From NCBI GenBank assembly GCA_034437075.1, contig DAOTVD010000274.1:1-20066 (forward strand): 20,066 nucleotides of DNA, in the 5' to 3' direction. Position 1 is the stretch's first letter. Every line of letters begins with the position of its first letter. A program made the position numbers and the translations under genes. The stretch comes from DAOTVD01 sp034437075. GTDB lineage: Bacteria; Chloroflexota; Anaerolineae; Aggregatilineales; J027. Under the pieces are notes generated by a model. It was not told the origin of the DNA. It did not search any database and saw only the letters and a program-made list of their open reading frames with translations. Of the stretch, positions 1 to 6,187 are shown piece after piece.

Positions 1-963
1 TTCCGCCGCCGAGGCGACTTGCTCCGGCGTGGGGGAGGGCGTCACGGTGGGCGTGGGCGAAACGAAAGGCGTGGGCGTGGGCGTGGGCGCGGGCGTGGGC
101 GAAACATACACCGCGATTTGCTGTGGCGCGTCCGGGTCATCGAAATCGACATCCGTGCGCAGCACAAAACCTTCCTCGGTCAGGCCGGATTCAATGCGCA
201 AAAAGCGCCCATCCGGCGTGCGTTCATATACAAAAACCGGCTTGCCCTCTGGCAGGGCCTCCACCACGACCGTCGCATCACGCGATGGTTGGTCGTACAG
301 CGGCACATTCGGGCCGTTGATGCGCCCGATGATGAACTCGGCCAGCACCGGCCCGGCCTGCGGCGCGCCCTCATTATCCTCCTCAGATGAGACGATCAAG
401 AGCCCGACGATCACCAGCACCGTGATGGCCAGCGCGGCGGCTAGCGCGCCCGTGATGGCGCGGCGGCGGGTCGTGGCGCGTTTTTCGGCTTCGATCTCGC
501 GAATGAGTTCGCTAATGATGCTGTGCTGGGCCGCGTCCATTTTGTCATCTTGGGGCGCGAACGCGACCCCCACTTTATACAGCGCGCGGATGAGGTCTTC
601 GTAGGCTAGGGTATGGTCGGCCCGGGTGAAGTCGATGCGCTGCAAGCGGTTCAGTTGGTAATGCATTTTGGCCTCGCGCACCATAATCGGCACGATGGGC
701 TTTTTGGCGTCCAGAAAATAGGTAAATTCGTCTTCGACGTTGGCCGAGGCCATAGAGTCTGGGCTGACGACCAACACCATCGCATAGGATTCTTCCAGCG
801 CTTGCTGGATGGCCGCGCTCCAGCGCTCGCCGACGGAAATCCCGGCTTGATCCATCCAGACGGTGACGCCAGCGGCTTTTAGATCACGCGCTAGGGCTTC
901 CACCAGGCGCGTATCGCGGCGACTGTACGAGATGAAAACTTTGGATTTATCCGGCGTAGCCAT
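1..963 (-). CDS. TIR domain membrane protein with SH3-like domain, C-terminus cut by window edge
   Basis: The reading frame starts at an ATG (961-963), preceded by AAGGAG four bases upstream, and stays open for 321 codons to position 1, so the stop lies outside. Residues 6-135 are a TIR domain: KVFISYSRRD opens it, and SMASANVEDEF places Glu79 where NADase-active TIR domains carry their catalytic Glu. A charged helix (145-168) leads to one membrane span (about 169-192). Residues about 208-272 look like a bacterial SH3 domain (NVPLYDQPS, then EGFVLRTDV), and residues 287-313 are Thr-Pro-rich. The expected layout is TIR in the cytoplasm and SH3-like part outside. Known of the family: bacterial TIR domains often cleave NAD+ or make cyclic ADP-ribose signals, many in anti-phage defence. 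No partner gene is visible here, so a defence role is only a possibility. Family call sure; function open. Confidence 0.88.
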   Translation of the reverse strand, partial: MATPDKSKVFISYSRRDTRLVEALARDLKAAGVTVWMDQAGISVGERWSAAIQQALEESYAMVLVVSPDSMASANVEDEFTYFLDAKKPIVPIMVREAKMHYQLNRLQRIDFTRADHTLAYEDLIRALYKVGVAFAPQDDKMDAAQHSIISELIREIEAEKRATTRRRAITGALAAALAITVLVIVGLLIVSSEEDNEGAPQAGPVLAEFIIGRINGPNVPLYDQPSRDATVVVEALPEGKPVFVYERTPDGRFLRIESGLTEEGFVLRTDVDFDDPDAPQQIAVYVSPTPAPTPTPTPFVSPTPTVTPSPTPEQVASAAE

Positions 964-1346
964 GCTGCTCCTTCGGGCAATATGCGGGCAAGATGCGCGT
1001 CATGTCTATCATACAGGTTGGCCGCGCGGATGGCCAGACAATCGCCCAATCGCCCTGGGGCCCATACGCAGGGCAAATGCATCAAAAATTTTTGGTTCAC
1101 AAGGGGGCAAATAAGGTCAAAATGCGTTCAATCCGTAGGGGCGAGGCCCCGCAAGCGGGATGCAAGCACATCCGCGCCCCTACACGAACTAACCATATGA
1201 GCAATACGCCCAAAGACCCAAAATCTCTGCCAAGGCCCAATTTGATGCAATCGCCCTGGGAATCGCCTCGGCAACACAGGCACGAAACGCGCGAATCTGG
1301 TAAGATCACAGTTGTAACCCGTCCCCTAAAGAAGGATAAAGACCCG
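964..1346. other. Divergent intergenic region between the TIR gene and rbsK
   Basis: This 383-base gap separates two divergently read genes, so it should hold both promoters. A -10-like TATGAT (minus strand, 1008-1013) faces the TIR gene and TAAGAT (1301-1306) faces rbsK; both are weak. It also holds a compound hairpin (1135-1183) and a 13-base direct repeat, CAATCGCCCTGGG, at 1047-1059 and 1248-1260. A short inverted pair (TGCATCAAA at 1078-1086 and TTTGATGCA at 1241-1249) brackets the hairpin. The rbsK reading frame stays open upstream to about 993, but that part does not resemble ribokinase. No RNA gene was recognised. Confidence 0.6.
1135..1183. repeat. Compound palindrome (outer stem with inner hairpins)
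   Basis: GTAGGGGCG (1135-1143) pairs perfectly with CGCCCCTAC (1175-1183). Between them, CCCGC/GCGGG (1148-1152 with 1155-1159) and GGATG/CATCC (1158-1162 with 1169-1173) form two inner hairpins that share two bases. It is read as a small dispersed palindromic repeat rather than a terminator: it lies between divergent genes and has no T-run. Confidence 0.6.
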
Positions 1347-2264
1347 ATGACTAAAATCACCGTTATTGGTAGCGCCAACGTCGATCTGGTCGCGCGCGTG
1401 CCGTATATTCCCGAACCCGGCGAAACGATCATCGGCGCTGATTTTATGCAAGCCATGGGCGGCAAAGGGGCCAATCAGGCCGTCGCGGCGGCGCGCCTGG
1501 GCGGGGATGTGACCTTCGTCGCGCGCGTGGGGTCAGATGCCTTCGGCGAGGCGTGCATCCTGGCCTATAGCGCGGCGGGCATCGCTACACACGGCGTACT
1601 GCGCACCACGGGCATGACAACCGGCATCGCGCTCATCGGCGTGGCGGATAATGGCGAAAATAGCATTATTGTCGTCCCAGGCGCTAACCATGCCCTCTCC
1701 CCCGCCGACATTGACGCCCAGGCCGAGGCCATCCAGAGCGCGGATGTGGTGCTCTTGCAATTGGAAACGCCGTTAGAAACTGTTCAGCGGGCCGTGGACA
1801 TCGCCTATGCAGCGGGCCGTACGATTATCCTGAACCCAGCCCCCTACCAACCTCTGCCGCGCGCCCTGCTAGAAAAAATCAGCGTGCTGACGCCCAACCT
1901 GACCGAGGCCGGGCAATTATTGGGCGATGCGCTCTACGAAGATAGCATGATGGCCCAGAGTTTGCTGGGCCTGGGCGCGCAAAGCGTCGTGATGACCGAA
2001 GGCGCTAACGGCGCACAAGTCGCGGGCAGTTTGGGGCATGTCAAAGTGCCCGCCTACCCCGTGCAAGCCGTGGATTCTACCGGGGCGGGGGATGCCTTCA
2101 ACGCCGCACTGGGCTTGGCCCTGGCCGAGGGGCGTTCGTTGCACCAGGCGGCAGAATTCGCGGCAGCGGCGGCGGCCCTTTCTGTGACCAAAATTGGCGC
2201 TCAGCCCAGCCTGCCCACCCGCGCCGATGTGGATGCCTTCCTAAACCGGCAAACCACCGCATGA
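1347..2264 (+). CDS. rbsK: Ribokinase (PfkB family)
   Basis: This enzyme phosphorylates D-ribose at O5 with ATP in the cytoplasm, feeding ribose into the pentose phosphate pool. The 305-residue product has the usual length. It begins with the sugar-binding strand ITVIGSANVDLV, carries the PfkB signature GGKGANQAVAAARLG (Gly38 onward), the NPAP segment of the central sheet, and DSTGAGDAFNAAL, in which Asp249 of GAGD is the catalytic base. The frame is open upstream to 993, but ATG 1347 is chosen because GAAGGA lies ten bases before it and the ribokinase fold begins immediately. The stop overlaps the next gene's start (ATGA), so the two are likely co-translated. No ribose transporter or repressor gene is adjacent. 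Related sugar kinases share most motifs, so ribose specificity is likely rather than proven. Confidence 0.93.
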   Translation: MTKITVIGSANVDLVARVPYIPEPGETIIGADFMQAMGGKGANQAVAAARLGGDVTFVARVGSDAFGEACILAYSAAGIATHGVLRTTGMTTGIALIGVADNGENSIIVVPGANHALSPADIDAQAEAIQSADVVLLQLETPLETVQRAVDIAYAAGRTIILNPAPYQPLPRALLEKISVLTPNLTEAGQLLGDALYEDSMMAQSLLGLGAQSVVMTEGANGAQVAGSLGHVKVPAYPVQAVDSTGAGDAFNAALGLALAEGRSLHQAAEFAAAAAALSVTKIGAQPSLPTRADVDAFLNRQTTA

Positions 2265-2869
2265 CGCTTCGCCTGCGCCGCCGCTCTCGGGATGGTCTTC
2301 ACGCCGAACAAGCGGCCCTGACCGCGCGCCTGGCGGAGGCGTTCGGCTTTTCGGATGATGATCTTTACCGGAATCAAACTGGCGGGCTCAGCCGCATTCA
2401 GCGCCAGCGCTTGCACCACCACGCGGGCCGCCTAGAACGGCGCGGCGCTTGGCTGATCGTGAGCATCGCGGCGGCGGTTATGCTCTTAGGTGGCCCTGAA
2501 CGCTGGCCGATGGCGGTCGGTTTGCTGGCGCTGTATGGCCTGGTGTGGGGGGGCGTGGGCCTCTTACGGCGGCACTATACCCCCCTGGCGCGCGACCTGC
2601 GCGCCGAAACGGTCATCTGCGTGCAAGGCCGCATCAACTTTCGTTTTCCGGTGCGCAAGCGAGACACCTACGACCTACAAGCCAGTTATGCGATGGTGGA
2701 AATTAACGGGGAAGGCTTTCGCATCTCCCCCGCGCAATATATCGCACTCTATCGTCTGCACCAGCAAGACCCCCACCAGTTTTACGCGGTCTATTACCTG
2801 CCCCACGCGCGGACGGTGCTCAGTATCGAGCCAATCATCGTGAACGTGGAGCATTTTTTCATCGCGTAG
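2261..2869 (+). CDS. Two-helix membrane protein of unknown function
   Basis: The 202-residue product was not recognised. The N-terminal 60 residues are basic and polar and contain the spacing Asn-x-x-Gly-x-Leu-Ser-x-x-Gln (residues 38-47), a pattern seen just before paired membrane helices in other bacterial membrane proteins. Two hydrophobic segments follow (about 62-78 and 82-102) with a short loop holding PERWP, then a soluble domain of about 100 residues rich in beta-type sequence and aromatics, ending VNVEHFFIA. Both termini should lie on the same side, probably cytoplasmic. The start overlaps the ribokinase stop by four bases, which points to coupled translation, although no functional link to ribose is evident. 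The 3' end overlaps the convergent flavodoxin-like gene by 11 bases. Confidence 0.8.
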   Translation: MTLRLRRRSRDGLHAEQAALTARLAEAFGFSDDDLYRNQTGGLSRIQRQRLHHHAGRLERRGAWLIVSIAAAVMLLGGPERWPMAVGLLALYGLVWGGVGLLRRHYTPLARDLRAETVICVQGRINFRFPVRKRDTYDLQASYAMVEINGEGFRISPAQYIALYRLHQQDPHQFYAVYYLPHARTVLSIEPIIVNVEHFFIA

Positions 2870-3350
2870 GCCGCTCTGGCACCGCCAGCCCCTCGGCCCA
2901 GGCGGTCGCGCGGGCCAGTTCGCCATCCAGCAAGGGGCCTTCGGTATCCGTGACGAAAAAACCCGCCGGGGGTGCGATCTGCCGCGCGCCTTTTTGCGTC
3001 AGGACGTTAGCCAAAGGCCGGGCGGCATAGCGCCGCAACACATAGCGCATCAGCCAGCGCGTCCCGCGTGACTCGAGATGCTCGATTGAAATGCGCGTAT
3101 CGAACGTCGCGAAGGGCACGCCGGGTAAATCGCCCACCCGACCCAAAAATTCGCCCATAGCTTCGGTATAGTTCAGGGCCTGGGTGGGCGAGCCCAGCAC
3201 CAGTAAATCGAGCGTCGCGAGGTCATCCGGCGCGGCGTCGTTCAGGTGCAGCACGGTGACGGTATGCTGCGCGGCCAGCCCCGCGCCGATGGCCTGGGCA
3301 ATTTTGGCCGTGTTGCCATATGCCGAATCATAAATGACATGTGCGTTCAT
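2859..3350 (-). CDS. Flavodoxin-like protein
   Basis: The 163-residue product has the flavodoxin layout. It begins NAHVIYDSAYGNTAKIAQAI, where the S-x-Y-G-N-T loop (residues 9-14) binds the FMN phosphate. A second strand and loop, LLVLGSPTQALNYTEAM, and a third, FATFDTRI, match the two flavin-ring loops. Such proteins carry electrons or serve as FMN domains in flavodoxin and protoporphyrinogen-oxidase-like enzymes; the partner cannot be told here. The start is well supported, since GGGAGGA lies six bases upstream. A -10-like TATAGG on the minus strand (3383-3388) would give a leader of about 25 bases. The C-terminal half (RYVLRRYAARPLANVL onward) is less typical of electron-transfer flavodoxins. 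Confidence 0.85.
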   Translation of the reverse strand: MNAHVIYDSAYGNTAKIAQAIGAGLAAQHTVTVLHLNDAAPDDLATLDLLVLGSPTQALNYTEAMGEFLGRVGDLPGVPFATFDTRISIEHLESRGTRWLMRYVLRRYAARPLANVLTQKGARQIAPPAGFFVTDTEGPLLDGELARATAWAEGLAVPERPTR

Positions 3351-3415
3351 GGTTTGTCCTCCCTGAATGAACTTGTTAACCCCCTATACGCACCAGGAGC
3401 GCGCCGGGTTGCGGT

Positions 3416-4474
3416 TCATCCTGCGGGGGGCAGGTATTCCAGCGTCGGCAATAGGCCGTTCAGAATAGCCTCTAAGGTATCGATTTCAGCCTGGGCGGCA
3501 AAGGCGATCACATCCGTGATGGTGCCGTCGGGCAGGCTGTAATAGCCAAACACGCCTACGAAGGTCTCGCCCGTAAACGTCACATACACATAATCGCCGT
3601 TTAGGGTCGTGATGATGTCGTGATAGAGATAGTCTAGTTCGCGCTCGGCTTCTTCGATCTCAAAGGCCAGTTGCTCAGCCAGGTCGCCCGTGAAATCGAC
3701 GTCGGGCAAAATCAATAGGCTGACCAGAAAATCGCCCGGTTGCATGACCGGGTCGTCGCCCGTAAATTCGATATCCCAATCGCTGATGAGCAAAATATCG
3801 CCTTCTTGCGGATCATCCATGAGGATGTCGTGTTCCCAATCTGTGGGCGCGAGGATGCGCACCTGGCCTGCCGCGCCACGCCCGCTGATCGGCTCCACAG
3901 CCAAGCCCGCGATAGTCCCCGGCGGCGCGTCGATACTCTCGTGCACGCGCAGGGTCAGCGCGTTGATGGTCGCTTGCTCGAAAGGTGAGGCCGCGCCAAC
4001 CAGCACATAGGCTATATTTGGGCGTTGATCCACAATCAGCGTGCCTGTGCCGTCAGCGTGGGTAATATCGATTTGCACGACCGTGCTAGCGGGGCTACTT
4101 TGCAGGGTCTGCACTTCGCCATAGGTGGTGGCGTTAGGTTCAGCCTGCTCCCACTCGCTGATGAGCAACGCCGCCACTTCGGCTGCTGTGGCATCGCGGT
4201 TTTCGGTGGTACTACCCACCGAGATGACAAAACGGCCCTCTTTAAGAGGAGGCAATACCTCGTCAGCTTCAACCGTTAGGCTCTCGTCGTTGGACATCGA
4301 GACGACCCTGCCGAATTCGCTAACCCGCCACCCTTGGGGGACGCCCAGGCGCAAGTTGCTATTCTCGGCAGCGTAGGGTTCTAGCGGCGTCGCGGCGATG
4401 TCTTCCGGTTGGGCATACCCCAGCGCGGGAAGCATCAGCAACAGCGCCAGGCTCAGCGCGATCAATCGTTTCAT
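3416..4474 (-). CDS. Secreted protein with two related domains, function unknown
   Basis: The product from ATG 4474 is 352 residues. It starts MKRLIALSLALLLMLPALGYA, a clear Sec signal peptide with likely cleavage after GYA; no lipobox cysteine follows, so it should be released or held by other means. A frame extension to 4519 exists, but AAGGA nine bases before 4474 and the signal peptide decide the start. The mature part seems to be two similar units, about residues 35-180 and 190-350. Each opens with a short phrase resembling ...VPQGW or ...APTDW, and each ends in a helix with Ala and Leu plus a final TLE/LRV-type strand. This resembles the PsbP / DUF1795-like fold seen in secreted proteins, but only weakly. 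The protein is very acidic. Just upstream is an 11-base palindrome, CTTAGTCTAAG (4491-4501). Confidence 0.82.
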   Translation of the reverse strand: MKRLIALSLALLLMLPALGYAQPEDIAATPLEPYAAENSNLRLGVPQGWRVSEFGRVVSMSNDESLTVEADEVLPPLKEGRFVISVGSTTENRDATAAEVAALLISEWEQAEPNATTYGEVQTLQSSPASTVVQIDITHADGTGTLIVDQRPNIAYVLVGAASPFEQATINALTLRVHESIDAPPGTIAGLAVEPISGRGAAGQVRILAPTDWEHDILMDDPQEGDILLISDWDIEFTGDDPVMQPGDFLVSLLILPDVDFTGDLAEQLAFEIEEAERELDYLYHDIITTLNGDYVYVTFTGETFVGVFGYYSLPDGTITDVIAFAAQAEIDTLEAILNGLLPTLEYLPPAG

Positions 4475-4665
4475 AGGGTTGTATCCTTCTCTTAGTCTAA
4501 GCGCAGGCGCGCCGCACACATCATCCTAAACCATACATCACGTTATGCTGCCCAGTCTATCCCATAGCTGAGCGCGGTTGCATCCAATGAGGATTTATGT
4601 GAGGGGTGTGCCTAATTCGTAAAATCTGTAAATACGCTCGGAAATTCCCCTTCCAGCCGCCCTAA

Positions 4666-4840
4666 GGCTTTTCCAAGTATTTAACTATGCCGCTTGCTTT
4701 TGTCGAAAAGGATACCGGCTTGATTTTACCCCCCTCTAGCTCCCCCCGAATTCGGGGGGAGAACTTACTCGTGCGCATAATAGCCCCTCCCTGAATTCGG
4801 GGAGGGGCTGGGGAGGGGTAATTATTTTTCTGGAAAAGCC
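4666..4840 (+). mobile_element. MITE-like element, copy 1 (175 bp, non-coding)
   Basis: The element has 10-bp terminal inverted repeats, GGCTTTTCCA and TGGAAAAGCC, and is flanked by a perfect 3-bp duplication TAA (4663-4665 and 4841-4843). A second copy at 11079-11253 has the same length and differs at only two bases, in the same orientation. Inside are long imperfect inverted arms (4726-4761 with 4787-4821) and the perfect palindrome CCCCCCGAATTCGGGGGG (4742-4759). It encodes no protein, so a transposase elsewhere must have moved it. A 3-bp TNA duplication is known for some IS5-superfamily groups; that assignment is inference. Confidence 0.85.
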
Positions 4841-4843
4841 TAA

Positions 4844-4863
4844 CCGAGCGCTTCAGCCCTCGG
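4844..4863. repeat. Hairpin repeat with TTCAGCCC centre, degenerate copy
   Basis: CCGAGCGCTTCAGCCCTCGG differs at two bases from the 20 bases at 4962-4981. CCGAG pairs with CTCGG, with one C-C mismatch inside the stem. It begins directly after the target duplication of MITE copy 1. Confidence 0.5.
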
Positions 4864-4957
4864 ACGCACCGCGCCCTAAAGGACGCGGTTAGGGAAAATA
4901 TGATAAATCGTAACTACTCATGGACAGTTCAAAACAAACACAAATGTTTTTTCTGCC

Positions 4958-4985
4958 AAAACCGAGGGCTTAAGCCCTCGGTTTT
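4958..4985. terminator. Perfect 28-bp palindrome with A/T ends, terminator-like hairpin repeat
   Basis: The core CCGAGGGCTTAAGCCCTCGG (4962-4981) is flanked by AAAA and TTTT, giving 14-bp perfect arms. It could stop transcription in either direction. No gene ends nearby, so a repeat-family member is at least as likely as a dedicated terminator. Related hairpins with a GGG..TTCAGCCC centre lie at 4844-4863, near 5041-5053 and at 10999-11026. Confidence 0.5.
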
Positions 4986-5014
4986 ATACGGATTTGTTTT
5001 GCGTTCTCCATCAG

Positions 5015-5140
5015 CCCTCACCCCAACCCCTCTCCCAAACGGGCTTTCAGCCCTGGGAGAGGGGCAAAAAGTGTCGGTTTCGGGTCGTTTTCCTCCTCTA
5101 CCAGCCGCAAAGCGGCGTTTGGGAGAGGTTGGGGAGGGGT
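5015..5140. repeat. Long imperfect inverted repeat of the CCCCAACCCCTCTCCC type
   Basis: CCCTCACCCCAACCCCTCTC (5015-5034), continued by CCAAACG to 5041, pairs imperfectly with 5115-5140, whose reverse complement reads CCCTCCCCAACCTCTCCCAA and so on. Smaller hairpins nest inside: TCTCCCA/TGGGAGA (5031-5037 with 5054-5060), enclosing GGGCTTTCAGCCC, and CCGCAAAGCGG near 5105. This is a MITE-like palindromic repeat without terminal inverted repeats matching the 175-bp element. Confidence 0.55.
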
Positions 5141-5245
5141 AAAAAAAGGCAACACTAGCCCAAATGCTTCGTCAATGTTTCCCAGGCTGCATGGATCGCT
5201 GAATAAATACTGATACGATAGCTCTGTTGGCGTGCCGCCTTGGGT

Positions 5246-5251
5246 TATAAT
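5246..5251 (+). promoter_or_regulatory. -10-like TATAAT before the hemoglobin operon
   Basis: A perfect TATAAT ends 33 bases before ATG 5285. No good -35 is seen at 16-18 bases; TTGGCG at 5227-5232 is only 13 bases away. It is plausible because similar hexamers stand 33-45 bases before most other operon starts in this window. Confidence 0.4.
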
Positions 5252-5284
5252 GTGAGCCAAAGCCCATACAGAAAGATTGAGCCT

Positions 5285-5809
5285 ATGCGCCTGATGCGCC
5301 TGATTATCGCGCTGCTTTTTGGTATCATCGTTGGGAGTGTGTTGGTGATTGGCGTGTGGTTTTTGGTGCCGGTGCGCATCACCACCACGCAGACGATCAC
5401 CGCAGCCCAACTGAATAACCTGGATTTAACGGCTTCCGAACGCGCGCGTCGCCTGGACGATTTGCCCTTTTCCGATTTGGTATTGGTGCTAGAGGACGGC
5501 CAACTCGTGGCCGAATTACGCGGGCCGGTCGGTGTGGCGGATGCCCATAGCGCGTTCGATATGGTCGCGCAGGATGACCGCGTGCGGGCTGTGCCGCTGG
5601 GCACGGGCGCATCCATTATGGGCCTCTCGGTGCAAACAGACCGCTTTGACTCGCAACTTGTGCCCCTCATCGAGGCGGATATTCACGCGATTTTGCAGGA
5701 TACCGTCGGCGAAAGTTACCGCGTGGAGCAGGTGACCGTGCGCGCGGGCGAGATCGAGGTGCGGCTTTCGGCAGTGGTGCAAGAAATTGTCACGAGTGGG
5801 AGCTTATGA
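5285..5809 (+). CDS. Membrane-anchored extracytoplasmic protein, function unknown
   Basis: From ATG 5285 the product is 174 residues. The frame is open from 5240, but that extension would place the TATAAT at 5246 inside the gene, and the membrane helix starts right after the chosen Met. Residues 4-28 (IIALLFGIIVGSVLVIGVWFLV) form one membrane span or uncleaved signal anchor. The rest, about 145 residues outside, alternates short strands (LVLVLEDGQLVAEL, VRAGEIEVRLSAVV) with a helix near 135-150. This faintly recalls small lipid-binding anchor proteins of the DUF2993 type, but was not recognised with certainty. It has no cysteine or obvious metal site. Its stop overlaps the hemoglobin start (ATGA), so it heads a tight three-gene operon, and its role may relate to hemoglobin or the exporter. 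No strong ribosome site is seen. Confidence 0.75.
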   Translation: MRLMRLIIALLFGIIVGSVLVIGVWFLVPVRITTTQTITAAQLNNLDLTASERARRLDDLPFSDLVLVLEDGQLVAELRGPVGVADAHSAFDMVAQDDRVRAVPLGTGASIMGLSVQTDRFDSQLVPLIEADIHAILQDTVGESYRVEQVTVRAGEIEVRLSAVVQEIVTSGSL

Positions 5810-6183
5810 GCAGCATTTATGAACGTATCGGCGCGGAGGGCTTCCGGCAGTTGGTGGCCGCATTTTATCGCCAGGTGCCCGAGGACGACATCCTCGGGCC
5901 GATGTACCCGGCGGACGATTTGCCCGGTGCCGAGGCGCGCCTGCGCGACTTTTTAATCTTTCGCTTCGGTGGCCCGCAGCATTACATCCAGCAACGCGGC
6001 CACCCGCGTTTGCGGATGCGCCACGCGCCCTTCGTCATTACCCCCGCCGGGCGGGATCGCTGGCTGGCGTTGATGGAAACGGCGCTGGCCGAGGTCGCTT
6101 TTCCGCCGGAGGTCGAAAGCGAATTACGCGCGTTTTTCGAGCAAGGCGCGGCCTTTATGGTCAACGCGCCGGATCAGGATTAG
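5806..6183 (+). CDS. glbO: Group II truncated hemoglobin (trHbO type)
   Basis: The 125-residue heme protein has the full group II signature. YIQQRGHPRLRMRHAPFVI (residues 60-78) contains the proximal heme ligand His73. Tyr21 in AFYRQV is the B10 distal tyrosine, Tyr34 in MYPADD matches the CD1 tyrosine of mycobacterial trHbO, and Trp86 in RDRW is the G8 tryptophan. Group II globins bind O2 very tightly and are linked to NO or peroxide handling and to oxygen delivery to membrane respiratory enzymes; which applies here cannot be read from sequence. The start overlaps the upstream membrane-protein stop by four bases, and the exporter gene starts four bases after its stop. Co-transcription with a membrane-anchored protein favours action at the membrane, which is inference. 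Confidence 0.95.
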   Translation: MSSIYERIGAEGFRQLVAAFYRQVPEDDILGPMYPADDLPGAEARLRDFLIFRFGGPQHYIQQRGHPRLRMRHAPFVITPAGRDRWLALMETALAEVAFPPEVESELRAFFEQGAAFMVNAPDQD

Positions 6184-6187
6184 GCGC

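Larger units (their letters stand above)
4475..5284. other. Repeat-rich intergenic region between divergent genes
   Basis: This 810-base gap contains no convincing gene. Positions 4520-4662 show nothing recognisable. Then come a 175-bp MITE-like element (4666-4840), a hairpin at 4844-4863, another at 4868-4889 (ACCGCG/CGCGGT arms), a perfect palindrome at 4958-4985, and a long imperfect inverted repeat at about 5015-5140. Positions 5141-5284 are less structured and carry the likely promoter of the downstream operon. A frame open across 4900-5142 is an accident of the repeats. Confidence 0.65.

Noticed and set aside
29..604. Plus-strand frame of 191 codons rich in Gly-Val repeats
   Set aside because: It is antisense to the TIR gene; the repeats are the reverse of the Thr-Pro stretch.
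1545..2144. Minus-strand open frames opposite rbsK, dusB, ilvD and other genes
   Set aside because: They have no recognisable family features and are explained by the GC-rich codon use of the genes on the other strand.
4491..4501. CTTAGTCTAAG as an operator or MITE scar
   Set aside because: It fits the CTNAG target style only by resemblance; there is no duplicated flank or element end, and a single 11-base palindrome is weak evidence.
5015..5140. CRISPR array
   Set aside because: The repeats are inverted arms, not regularly spaced direct repeats with unique spacers.
4900..5142. Small protein of 80 residues in the repeat gap
   Set aside because: Its frame crosses a perfect palindrome and the long inverted repeat, so it is a chance frame in repeat DNA.
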